Assembly: GCA_030062745.1 (NCBI GenBank) | Contig: CP099842.1 | Coordinates: 24,151,822-24,215,821 of the forward strand | Origin: Capitulum mitella | Taxonomy: Eukaryota > Arthropoda > Thecostraca > Pollicipedomorpha > Pollicipedidae | Direction of reading: 5' to 3' | DNA length: 64,000 nucleotides | Shown: piece after piece, positions 13,802 to 41,041 of the stretch | How positions within the stretch are numbered: position 1 is the stretch's first letter | Layout: each line of letters opens with the position of its first letter | Position numbers and translations under genes: made by a program | The notes under the pieces: generated by a model | Told to the model about the DNA's origin: nothing | Databases searched by the model: none | Seen by the model: only the letters and a program-made list of their open reading frames with translations

Positions 13802-14803
13802 CTTGATCCCACTCCTTCCTTGCTGCTTCAGGAGAACATTCTCAGGCTTCAAATCACAGTGGATGATATTGTTCCTATACAGCACATCCAGGCATTGTAG
13901 CAGTGAATGTGCAAACTTTCGCACCAGGGGCAGACTAAAACCTTGGAACTTGTTTTTCTTGATGAGTTCATACAGGTTGATTGATAAAAGCTCAAACGTG
14001 ATGCATATATGGTTCCGAAATGTGAAGTGATCGTACATATGGATGATGTTGAAGGTATTGTACTTGTCCTGCTTTCTGAGATGCTCAAGGATTTTGATCT
14101 CCTCCTGTGCTTGTTTGTGAAATCTCTTCTCATTCCTGACCATCTTCAGGGCAACATGTATGTGATGCTTATGGTCATAGGCCTTCACAACCTGACCAAA
14201 GCTTCCTTTTCCTATCACTTTCAGGACCTCATATCTGTAGGACACATGATCATGGATGATGTGAATGTAAGAACCCTGGTCATCATCATAACCACAGTTG
14301 TTACTACTTCCTATGATCCCTGGCTTCTTCTTGGCATTTGCTCCTATGTAGTAGATTTCAGGGTAGGAGTAGATCTCCTGCTGCTCATAGGGTGTCAGCT
14401 TGCTCTTGTACACCCGGAGAATTTGTTCTGGAGTGGCAACTACATTCTTTGGCTTTGCTGCAGATCCATTCTTCATAGGACTACTGGAACCTTGGCTGCT
14501 CCCATCAGTTGTTGTCCCTGGCCGTACTAGGGGCAATGTCTGACCCTGGTCATTGTTCTGGCCATTCTGAGCTGTCTGAGCTTCACCATTTGTTTGAGCA
14601 GCATCCTGGTAGAACATGTTGAGCTGCTGAACCTGCATTGCTTCTCCATTCTGATTCGAACCATTCTGACCTTTCAAAGGGGGCAAGTGGACTACATTGC
14701 TGTTATCTCCAATGTTCTGAATGTATCCATCAGTGGCACCAGGGGTGTTTGATGTCGTACCATTCATGTTTCCTAGTAAGGATCTTGTGCGATACAGGGG
14801 CAT
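13802..14803 (-). CDS. Class II DYRK protein kinase, first coding exon (partial gene)
   Basis: Dual-specificity Tyr-regulated kinase of the DYRK2/4 class, which autophosphorylates its activation-loop Tyr and then phosphorylates Ser/Thr. The exon codes 334 residues. Residues 1-115 are a Gln/Asn/Gly-rich tail. Next come the helical segment beginning [20 protein letters not shown] and the DH-box region ([13 protein letters not shown]). The kinase starts near Tyr191 with the glycine loop GKGSFGQVV, the ATP lysine in VALK (220), a helix-C Glu near 235, and the catalytic loop HCDLKPEN at 315. Coding ends at RSGIK before a good donor (AAG|GTGAGT, phase 0), exactly where DYRK2 continues with VIDFGSS. 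The exon probably begins at 14813 after a TGCAG acceptor, so ATG 14803 is a reasonable start; an alternative acceptor (TTTTAG) would extend the open frame upstream. The C-lobe exons are not in the window. DYRK2 versus DYRK4 is not separable from this part. Confidence 0.93.
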
Positions 14804-14813
14804 GATAAAGTTC
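14804..14813 (-). other. DYRK 5' leader of exon and splice acceptor
   Basis: Ten bases between the acceptor GTGCAG| and ATG 14803. A noncoding first exon is plausible upstream: a GTGAGC donor begins at 15144, just downstream of the promoter elements, implying an intron of about 330 bp. Confidence 0.4.
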
Positions 14814-15138
14814 CTGCACTAAAACTTTCACTGGTAATTCAGCTTACACTTGTCTATATACACATTTTGCTGCTCTGTTCTTCTCAGGCTCACTCACAGC
14901 GTGGACCAACAGGATCGCCAACGTACGCCGGGACAGCACAGCACAAAGGTTCGTCGACGAACCAAGCAATCCGTAACTTGTGGCCTCGCTGTGCGCCATA
15001 CCCACCTTTACAGGTGGTATTAAAAAGCACTCTCATACCATTGTGGCTTAAAGATGTCGGCGATGATCCAACAAACAATGCACTCGGTCCAAGTATCGGT
15101 AAGCCCCACGCCACCCTCGCACGACCCCGCACCGTCCC

Positions 15139-15230
15139 GCTCACTCAGTCCTCGTTCACCTCCGCTTGGAAAATGGCGACGCGTCAATGTCCCATGACGT
15201 CACTGTGTGTAGACCAATCACAAAGTGAGT
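15139..15230 (-). promoter_or_regulatory. Likely DYRK promoter (CRE, inverted CCAAT, YY1-like)
   Basis: A compact TATA-less module. AAAATGGCG lies on the plus strand at 15170-15178 (YY1-like), a full CRE TGACGTCA at 15195-15202, and GACCAATCA near 15212, which reads as ATTGG for a minus-strand gene. CpG content is normal here and collapses about 250 bp downstream. The elements are near-palindromic, so divergent transcription is possible. Confidence 0.5.
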
Positions 15231-15249
15231 TCAGTGGATCAGCTGTTAG

Positions 15250-17687
15250 AAGAGCTAAATCTTAAATGTGGGTAAGCCTCAAGTAGAGCACGAAAAAGAT
15301 GGCCCGAGAAAAAAAAGCTTGACAGAATCATGGAGTTACGGTTGCCTTAGTACCGTCACGCTTTGAGTTGTGCAAAGGGTTTAGAAACGAGACAAGATTA
15401 GAAAATCAAGCAGAGGCTAACTCGAAAGCTTTACCGTTATCTCCTAAATTTGCCATTAGCCCTTCAACGTGCGGGCGAACAGCTGTTCTGATCCCCTTTG
15501 TCAACCGGGACTGGCGGGACACACAAAACGCGAAAAAAACATTCACTTATTGCTGAACTTTCAACGCTCGACGTTTTGCTCATTGGCAACCGAACATCAT
15601 GTCTGTGGAATGTCCATATTGTCCGTGACATTTGTAAACGCGCTTATGTGAACGAAAATGAACCATTTTAGGGAGAAGAGGGCCGCTGCGGATTCCAGGG
15701 GCAAGTTCATAAACTGACGAACACCACTCAAGGGTGCATTTGCTCTTGAGCTGCGTTTTGTAGCAACGTCAGATTTCCGTTTACTTCCCTCTAAAAACAG
15801 ACCTTGCTCCCCAATGTTTCGAAGCAATCAGGTAACTTGATTAAACGACCAACTTCTGAGCGCGACCCGGCCATCGCTGGCATGTGGTGAAAGTCCAGAA
15901 CGACCTTCAATCTCACGTTTTTTTCGGAGCAGTTAGTTTGCTTGTTATCAGTTGTGCTTCCTTTCATCCCGCTTTGTCTAAATCACCGCAGAGTTGCCCA
16001 CCATTTTTCCAGCTACCCTTACTACTCACTTGTAGGTCATATGTGAAGAAAAACTGTTTTGCTAAAATCAGACATTTTCCAGATATATTCAGGGACATAG
16101 CCATGGTGGACCATGAAGACCGTGCCCAACGAACCAAGCGGTCTGCGCAGTTTCTTTTGCCTTAAATATAAGGTCATTTACATAATATGCCAGTGGCATC
16201 TGATAAATTCTGACAATTGCCCCCCCCCCCCGTCAGGAAACTCCTGGCAACGTGCCTGCATATATGCACTGTATGATTACCAAATGAGGATGAAGTTAAC
16301 AGAAAACCGTCGATAATGCGAGAAGTTTCAGGTCTACTCTCCCAGGCATCGACAGGACTTCTCTGGTTAAGTGTGACTACACCGACAAAGTATGGAAACC
16401 TTCACTTTCCGCCGATTATTTCAGCCCGCATTCATATTGCATCGATGACCACATCTCGACCGTCGACTATCACCAGTGTCGGTTGGCCTAACCTGATGTC
16501 CAAAGAAATGCGGCGTGTCTTCAGCTAATTCCCCACCATGCTACGCTCATGCTTCGAGGCTGGGCCAGGAACGGGTTGATAGCTTTTAACCAAACGGTTT
16601 CGTCTGCACTGGCATCCGGCTCAGAAACTGACGACCCATTCTATAATATCACGTCGCATGAGGCCTTAAGGCGCACCCACGCCCTATCCCACACTCGGTA
16701 CAAGAAATGTCGTATCGCGACCAAAACGGGCGCCACAGACCGCAAACATCAGCGTGAGGTAAAGCCACGGATATATTGATGTTTTCTCGCGGAATCAGAC
16801 TAGAGGACGACCCAACTTCGCCGGCGTCACACCACGAGTGGATAAACTAGGATTCAAAACGGATTTGTACAAAAGAAGACTACAAACTTCAAACCTTCGG
16901 AAATCACGAACCTAAAAACCCCCTTATCAATGCGCATCCGCCGTGCCGATTTCCAGCGTCCGACGCGCGGTGCAGACGGTGTGACAGACACAGACGCGGC
17001 CCTCCTTCAATCGCGCTTGACGCCCCGCTCAGCAGGGGACTCCGAACAGGCGACCCCGGCACGCCAGCGGCAACCACACCTCAGGGATATGTACACACTA
17101 CTCCGGCCCGGGCGCCGCTCGGCAGACGCCCCACCGCCCGTGCCTCGGCCGCCGAGGGCACCCCACGCCCGCCCGGCACCCGGCGCACGCGCTCAGCCAC
17201 CGCTCGGATACACTTAAATTACTACCGCCGTTGCGGACGAGCGTATCTGGATCCACCGGCGCCACCGATGGCGTAGCCGACAGGCCCGGGTGACGCACGT
17301 TCCGTCTTCACGACACATCTCTCTCGCGGTACTACCGTGTACGACACACCCCCAAACGAAATATCAAGTGCAAGGCCGCCACTGGTACGAATGCAACAAA
17401 ACAGAGTGTTCTGCCACCTACGAAATGTACAACAATGGGCACAGGGTACGTCCGTACAAAAGCTGTGTAACGATTTAGCCGACCAGCGTCGTAACAAAGT
17501 AACGGGTCTCACTTAGGAATTCGCGACGAACGGGGATCTAAAATATTTGACAACAAGGGATTCGGCCGAACACTCTGGAACTGCGCTTTCTCCAAACAAT
17601 ACTGTTATTTGCACGTTCTCCCTCATCACTGCAACCGTTCCACAAGTAACCAAAAGACGCTATGACAAGCGCTGCCATCTAGTGCCG
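15250..17687. other. Intergenic space between OTUD5 3' end and DYRK promoter
   Basis: This must include the OTUD5 3' untranslated region next to 17688, but I find no canonical minus-strand AATAAA in the first few hundred bases. A C-tract near 16200 and a small GC-rich patch at 16930-17220 are present. No other gene is recognised. Confidence 0.45.
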
Positions 17688-33476
<15,789 letters not shown>

Positions 33477-33560
33477 GGCGTCATGAAAGGCACCAGAAGA
33501 TGGCGAGTCTTTGCAACTCTACTGACAAGTTTGCACGGAAGATTTCACCACCAAAAGACA
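33477..33560 (-). promoter_or_regulatory. OTUD5: Likely OTUD5 promoter / 5' UTR
   Basis: CpG reappears just upstream of ATG 33476. AAGATGGCG on the plus strand (33497-33505) has the same orientation relative to the gene as the AAAATGGCG of the DYRK promoter. No TATA box. Confidence 0.45.
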
Positions 33561-36500
33561 AAAAACAGCTATAGAATACAAGGGCTCCGTAATTATAGCG
33601 CGGTGTCCGGAAATATTCCCAAAACTCCCGGAGAAACTTTGGGGGACCTCTGTCCCTCCCGTGATGGCGACGATCCACAGCTGCTCATTGTTTATTTTCC
33701 TCCGGAAATAATAGAGATGGACAAATCAGCTACACACAAAGTAAACTATAACGATGAATGCGCGCATATGCTGCAACTATTTTAATAATTCTCGTTTAAA
33801 ACCAACTCAAAATCCTCTTAAAACCTCATTCTAGTAGTAATTTAATGCCAACTACTATGATTTACAAGTATGAGGAAATTTAGTGCAGTTTTAGAATCAC
33901 AAAGCGTATTGTGATGGGCAATGTTTCATATATCATTGGATGTTGTCCCGAGGGTAGGTCTTATCACATAATTAGCATTCGGTAGGAATGTTGCTTAGCC
34001 AACGCCCTTCCACGGTTACGCAGTCGTTTATAGAATATCAAAAACATGGTAAATGCTACTTTTTTAAGGCACATTCAGTGAGCACCAACCTAAACGACAG
34101 AATGGAGGACGCGCGTTTTTCTGTTGGCGTTGTCAATGCAACACGAACAATTCCGTAAATTTGCATTACCCCTACAGTTATGTATGGAAATAATAGGTCT
34201 GAAACCATCTCTCATAATACCAGAAGTTTTCGGGAAATTATCGTATCGGTGGTGCACGCATTTTGACTGACTTTAAAAAGTATGAAATTTGTCCTTTCAA
34301 ATACTTTAGCCATGGCGTCGTCCACTGACGGACGGGCGTAACAACAGATGCATAATAGACGATAATATCATGGCTCAATATTTCCAGAAATAATTGAGGG
34401 TCTCGTCCGTCCCAAACCAGGAGGTGGAAGGCGGCGACATACATCAGCAGCTGCTGGGATTTTCATTTTTTTTCAATTCAGTTAAATTCAGTTCAATTCA
34501 AAACTATTTTCGTAACGTTCCTTACCCTCGCTAATTAGATCCTTTTGAAGACACGGCAGAAAGGAACTCATTGCTAGGCTGTCGGTGCTGAGGCAGGGAG
34601 TTGTTCATGGATGTAAGCTGCCAAAACGCACTGCGATGTTGATGACAGTAAGCGCAAGGAAGGCCAAAATAGTTTCAAGTTATATCCGAATCCAGTTCAC
34701 ACCGTTGGCACGACAAGTTCCAGCGTTCATAATTTCAGGTATAACCTTTCATAACATTGCCGTACATACTATGTTGTAAATAAGATATAATAACTAGCGA
34801 TTCATCAGCAGCACTGTAAAACACCATGGGGCGTAAGTAAGGCACTCTACCCATGGAGCCCATAGGCTCGGCACCACGACACAAACGGCACCATAGTGCC
34901 GTTTGCAAGGTCGAAACGTATCTGTCAGGTCGCAGGGGTGTCATGTGACAATATTTTGGTAGGTGCCAACCAAGGTCGATTTTGGCCCCAACATCGCATT
35001 GGTGTGGTATGGGCTTAAGCCTGAGATTTAAAATGCAACCGATGGCTAATCTTTTCCGTCCAGTTAAACACGCGAGGCGCTCTTCGAGATGAGCCACTCT
35101 GAAAGCCTGTTCTTATGCCCACCGTGTGGTAAAAGGAAAAAAACCTGGAACCGTCTGCCTGGACGGCCACTGATTCGTATGCTGATGAAATGTACGCGAT
35201 AAAAAGACAAATGTATGCTGACACACTGACAGCAAACAAACTGACGTCCGCCGCGTATAGCTATATGAAATTGAGGCCTAATATAATCTTTTATATTAAA
35301 GCTTGATATAATCGAAATGACGTTTAATATTGGTTTCGATAATGGGCTTACTTCGTACCGCGCTCTTACGCCGGCCCAATGCGGAAAAGCTACAATTTTT
35401 TCCTTTGATCTTTTAAAGACATCTGTCTCCGCTTCGATATTCAAAAAGGCACTGAGGTGGCTTTCGCATATTCCCGTATTATTCCGTCGTTAGCAGAGCG
35501 AAGAAAAAAGCTCCGATAAGGGACCAAATCCGGAACAAATTTAACTGCAAATGATTTTCTTTCATCCGACCATCATACATCAAATGCTGGATTTGAGATA
35601 AGATGAGGGATGCGCCTCTTCTCAATCCCGTAGCACTTCGGCCTATGTCCTGAGGCCCGGGGTCAAACCAGGAGAGACGAATGCCTTGCAAATTTGAAAG
35701 GATGCTCACACCAAGAAGTGGTACACACAAAGCAAAGACCAGAAAACTACGCGTGTTTTTGGGGCCATGAAAAGTTGAAAGATGGAAAACCAACACTATT
35801 TCGAGACAAGTAAAGTGTTTTTTTGCAGAACCCATCATTATTTGAACCGACTTGGCCCCACACATTTCCGTCACACAACTCTGGTCACCAAAAGCCGTAC
35901 TATTGGTTACCAGACCGAACACACGAACCACTTGCACTATTTTCACTCCTAGACAAAAATCCACACATTCCGCTAGTGCTTCTAGTGCTTAAAACCGCTG
36001 GGGTGCTCCTTGATAGCGCACATGGTAAAATTAGAATAATTTGATTTAATTATATCGTCATTGCAGGTACTATAACTTCCTAAAACGATTGAAAACTTTA
36101 ATTAACTACCGCCATAGGTGCATGAACCATTATAAAGATGACTTCATACGCTCACTGGAAGAGGAAGGGCACCTTCGTTCCTCCTCCCCGACCTGTTTTT
36201 CTGCAAAATCCCGAGAACGGATCGGAGCTGGCCGCTGCTGCTTTGTGACATTTACGACAGCTCAACTCGTCGATTGACGCAAAGAATCGAAATCAGAGGG
36301 AAATTTTCGAAGTTCATAACATTTCAATTTACACAAACGTAACGAAAATGATGAGTGTCGCAGATAAATGGGAACTTTGCAAGAGGACAAGCGTTCTATG
36401 TAAGACTGTCGCTTGAACATTATCAGAACACCAACGTCCCCGGCATCATTCGGGGATAACCAAGGATGATGGATGTACCAAGAGTAAAGCCAGGGTCAGT

Positions 36501-37840
36501 GCAGGCCCGGATCATCAAAGGTCAAGGGCAACCAGCTTGTGACCTGATCCAGATTTTGTTTGTAGCATGCTAGTTTGTATGAAATACGTATTCAAAGAAC
36601 CTAATAAAAACACGTTTGCGCGCATTGATACGCTTTACCTTTTACAACAGTCAAATGTATGAGTTCCTTATATCGAAATAGCTTTAGTGTTAACAGTTGA
36701 TATAGCTCTTACTTTGGGTCAAAAACTTCATCAGGGTTAGTGACCTCACTTCTCTTCATTTGACTTTGTGGAGGTCAGTGAACGTTGAAAGTGACCAAAT
36801 GTACCGATGTTGGCTATCTTCACTGAAAGTACGTTAAATAATGCGCTTAGCGCTCTTATTTATACTCAGACTACTCCGGTATCCCGTGTTGTTCGAAATC
36901 TGATCTACAAAGATAAAAATGGCTTCATCGGTCAAAGACTTGACATGACCTCGACCCGAAATCTTCGCTCAAGACGTCAGATGAATGGATATTGTCGTCT
37001 TCCACATTTTAGCGTCCTAACACACGCACTTTTCCCGTTTCGTCTGAAGGCGTACGGAAGGGTTTGCACGGGCTAAGGAAGTGTTCAAGAGTTGGCCTTT
37101 TCCACTTCATTTGACCTTGGAGATATTGACCAAGGGCCATCAAAATTGTACATAACGCAACCTTCCATGACCCTACCTCATCCTTAAAATCTCGTGTCTC
37201 TAGCCTTTTCCATGTCCGAGATCGCAGAGGGCACAAAAGTGCCCCCCCCCCCCTTCCAACGCGAGTTAGCGCGAAACCTCCTTTCACTGCGCGTGTTAAT
37301 GATACGGAGCTATCGCTATCATATACGGAGCCATCATATTACCCTCACACCCCTAGTGGTATAGGGACCTCAATGATTTACTTTCAGCATCAGAGTTACG
37401 CCTATGAGATACTACTATACTTCGTTATCAAGCACATCTCTAGTTGTTAACCATGGTGATGTTTTTGCTTGTCTGGCAGCTATAACCTCCGAAAAATTGG
37501 CCAGATTTTGGTCGTCCACTTCCTCAGTGACAGGCTTGTTGTCTGCTTCAATTCTGAAGGCTCCAGTGTTCGATAATTCGGCATGTCTGATCCTGACGAG
37601 AGACGAGTTTTCGAAACTATCAGATTGGCTTTATAGTTCCAGTTCGCATCTTTCGAAAATATCTTCAGGAATTATGAAGATAGGAAACCAAGACTGTCTC
37701 AAGGAAGTGGTCGGCAGCTAAAGCTAGGTGCAGACGACGCAGCTTGCCTTCGACTTGGTCTCACTATATATCTACCTATAATTTTTTGTGTAGATCTCGG
37801 TGGACAAATAATACAAAAAGCTGTTACCTCCACGGTAAAT
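33560..37840. other. No gene seen
   Basis: Ordinary-composition DNA. Open frames up to about 160 residues (for example minus 35479-35964) show no domain, signal peptide or splice context. A C-tract lies at about 37243. AGGTCA/TGACCT words are common at 36470-37130. Confidence 0.5.
34882..34905. repeat. Perfect hairpin, 10-bp stem
   Basis: CAAACGGCAC, loop CATA, GTGCCGTTTG. Confidence 0.85.
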
Positions 37841-37844
37841 TAAT

Positions 37845-38290
37845 TTAATGGTGCCCACATAGGAACGGATATTGTCCCTCACATTTTAAATTTCTCCAGT
37901 AATGAATCTGTTTAAAGTCTAAACACACCAGCAACCCCATGGGTATAGGAACAGGGGTACCAGACTTGAGAAAAACGCCATTGCTGCCCCTCTGTCCATA
38001 CGCCCCTTTTAATGTTCCTACACCCCCGAATAACCCTTTCGAATTAATTGAAGCGCTAAGATATGTCGCAAAATTGCCATTTTTATTATTAAGATCTGAG
38101 ATGTTAAATCGGCTCACACAAGACCGGAAAAGACCCCTCAGATCTCTAATGCATAAAGCAAGAGCGAAAATTTGTGGTTGTAAATACGATAGTTCTGGAA
38201 CTGATTCGAAAGTATTGGTGGTATTGATGGTCATATCGGGCCCTATGCCCGGTATAACACATTTATTTTCCTCGGCATGCAACGCCCTGG
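37845..38290 (-). CDS. C-type-lectin-like terminal exon (partial)
   Basis: Open frame of about 145 codons ending at TAA 37845-37847. Its end reads NGVFLKSGTPVPIPMG, VCLDFKQIHYWRNLKC and EGQYPFLCGHH. The spacing W-x4-C-x7-C followed by the end of the protein is the classical terminal signature of a C-type lectin domain, and FLKSGTPVP resembles the long-loop region. The 5' part is not clearly lectin. The frame is closed by TAG a little upstream, and AG acceptors (AAAACAG|, GCCAG|) lie at about 38286-38290, so this is likely a last exon. I could not identify upstream exons or a sugar-binding EPN/QPD motif, so it may be a pseudogene fragment. Confidence 0.5.
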
Positions 38291-38299
38291 CTGTTTTGC

Positions 38300-40717
38300 A
38301 CTATCTTCCCATATACGTAAAGAATAAGATATATGAGTTTGAATATCAAGTTCGGTTGCACCATTGGCCTACATATTTTGCCATTTGTCCATTATGCAGA
38401 TGCCGGGTTTACATTTCTAAAGTGTTCAGATTCGGTGTAGCACAATCTGGATCTTCAAAGATGCCCATGAATGTCAATGCTCTTCCGGCAATGTCGTCAC
38501 CACGGTCCCATGATCACGAACCACCTGACTACAAATCCGCCCATAACAAAACACCCTGCCGCCGTGTTCGGGGGTATATCCTGTCTGTAGGTCCTGGTTT
38601 TGTCGTTCTAGAAACGATGTATGAGACAGTCTTAAACCGCACCCATATTCACGCCACAAAAACAAGACATGTGTCTTTGTTTTTTTATAGATCCAAACGT
38701 CGGAAGTGACTAACGCAATACAAATTCACAAGAGTCCACACTGGACAAGTCTTGCCAAATCCTGACCAATCCGTCCAAATCTGTCCAAGTCGAAGGTAAT
38801 GTATCCCTAAGCGCCGTGCCAGATGACGTTGAGGGATCTTTCACGTGCCGCGAAGGCCATGACACGATCACCCGGTGACTTGGATGACTTTTATGCTCCG
38901 GAGCAAAGAGCGTTGTCTCCGTAAGAGTGCCGACTGTCAGTGCCCGGAACACATCGGGCACGTGCTGAGCATGTTATCACAGTTCCACAGGAATGACTGC
39001 GTAAAAATAACCCCAAAGTTAAGAGTAAAAATGCAATTCGCGCAATAGAGTATGCAAGTTGGTGAGTGATATCAAAGGACACGAGGCAGAGAACTAGGCT
39101 ACCAAAATTGGATTTCAGTATATCTCGCGTACCGGAGGTGAACACTCATTGTTGGATTACAGCGTTGGGAACCTGCGCCTTTTCTACACTTGGAAACTGG
39201 ACCGTCCTGCGAGTCACCCTGGGTACCCTGTGTGACAGTGGAGAGACAGAGTAACATGCCTTTGAGAGGCAGCTGTACCCCTTGACGGTGGTTGGGTGAC
39301 GCGATACGCCGTTCTGTCCCACAGTGCTGCCTCACAGTTCTTCACAGTGCTGGGACAGTCTCCCGTCCCACCCGTGTCAGTGGCCAGAACGCGCGAAAAT
39401 GGAAGGCGTTTGGCGCCAGTATTACGTGTCAGTAACGCTGTGCTCAACGCAGTCACCTTGGTTCTCACACCTTTGCAGATCATACGTTCTTGAGCCTTGC
39501 ATCCATTGTTTGGTATGTGGACCAATGAGCTGCAGCCGGGATATTAGCTCCTACCGTGTGACTGCGGGTAAGTATGAATTTGCTTCCAGCAAATATTTCG
39601 CAGAATATATCGCAGGGATCTGATACACCTCTGCGGCGGACGGCGCAGCGGCAGGGTCACACTGACAATCGACGCCAGATCTCACGCCGCTACGGAGCCC
39701 ACAGGGAAAACGGAGCTAGACAAGGGACACATCGTGCCAAACGCCTTCCGTGCCACATCGCCTTCCGACCGGAACTGCATGGCTCAGTCCGATCCATCCT
39801 ACTACCGTCCCGCCGCGTTTGGTGACCTGGCGTGTGGGGAAGATAGTCTGCGCTTGCTTTCGCACCCATTGTAACACTTCAGTGCAGGTGGTCAGAGCAT
39901 CGCCAAGGCCTTTACTTTCCATTCGGATAATTACGGTGCATGTTTTATCGGTCTCCGATGACTCGGAATTTTCCTGTTCGTGAAGATCAGAGGCGATGAA
40001 GTGTTTTAGACCACACCGACCGCGCCCGGTTGTAGAGGCCCGAACCTATATATGGACCGGATGTGGGGAGGGACTAAGTGGATGATGACCCCTAGAACCA
40101 GAGGGGTTGTAGTGCTGCTCATGCACTTATTACGTGATGGCCCTTTTAAAGTAGCTTTCATGGAAAGTCATGTTCGCGATAAAATGTTGCCGAATATGAC
40201 TAACAGGCCTCTGGCACACACGATATGGTTGCGCAATCTTCTTTCGCTAGGGACTGTAACTACCGCCCGCTTATTAACCTTGAAAGACTGCACTTTAACT
40301 GGAAGTTTACGTACTAGCCCATAGCACTTAAGTCAGCGTATGCTCCTTAAAAAATTAAGTCTCTCGACTCAAGGTCCAGATTCGTCTTCCTTGAAAGGTA
40401 ACACGTGAAGACAAAATGACCCAACGCAACTTCTGAGTCGAGCAATGTTCTGCTGACCACAGACGAATAATAAAGTGGAGATGCTGTTCGGTTTTCTAAC
40501 TGTCGCGTCATCCTCGCCTTGAAAAATGGCCAACCACATTACGAAATCAAAAACTTCGTCGCACGGCACTGTGTCGGATTACCCTAAGAGAAAACCCGCC
40601 GAACCCTTTAAAAGGACACACCGGACCTCCACAGATCCTTGAGGTTCCCGGTCGTCAGTACATCTTTACGACCGTTACCGACGCTTAATGAGACACCACG
40701 GCGATCCGAAGCACTGG
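38300..40717. other. No gene seen
   Basis: Contains the 3' flank of the RR cuticle gene at its right end; no clear minus-strand AATAAA was found. Other open frames look random. Confidence 0.45.
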
Positions 40718-41041
40718 TCACTGCGCCCGGTACTTGACGCCGTCCGGTCGCCCTTGGCGTCCGCCGCTCGCGCCGAAGAACGTAACCGGGGCGCGGGTGG
40801 GCGTTCGCTCGGTGCCCGCCGCCAGGTCCTCCGGGTAGCGCGCCTGGCCCTCGTACGTGACCTCGGCCACGAAGCCGCTGTCGCGGTCGGCGCGGTACGT
40901 GACGATCTGGGTGCGCCCGTCCGGCAGCGCGATCCTGTATGAGCCGGTCGTGCCCTTCTCGTCCTGGTTCTCCACGCGGCCGTAGTCGTTGTTGCTGGCC
41001 GGGTCGTTGACGCTGAAGCCGTACGACACCGGCGTGATGGG
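40718..41041 (-). CDS. RR cuticle gene exon 3 (chitin-binding domain)
   Basis: 107 codons plus TGA, starting PITPVSYGFSV after GTTCCGCAG| (phase 0). An upstream alternative acceptor (CTGACAG|) has the wrong phase for the exon 2 donor. Confidence 0.92.
   Translation of the reverse strand, partial: PITPVSYGFSVNDPASNNDYGRVENQDEKGTTGSYRIALPDGRTQIVTYRADRDSGFVAEVTYEGQARYPEDLAAGTERTPTRAPVTFFGASGGRQGRPDGVKYRAQ

Larger units (their letters stand above)
12450..14885. other. CpG-depleted domain over the 5' part of DYRK
   Basis: CpG is almost absent here while TG and CA are abundant, in strong contrast to the flanks; about 12540-13440 holds only a handful of CpGs. The right edge near 14885 is abrupt. 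The pattern is what cytosine methylation in the germ line leaves behind. It covers the DYRK exon and the first 1.3 kb of the following intron. Confidence 0.65.

Noticed and set aside
38474-38665. Minus-strand frame just upstream of the lectin-like exon as its preceding exon
   Set aside because: It has some Cys and Gly but no lectin motif, and I could not find splice sites with matching phase.
37939-38709. 256-residue plus-strand frame
   Set aside because: It overlaps the lectin-like exon antisense and has no recognisable domain. The minus-strand frame shows the Cys/Trp lectin signature instead.
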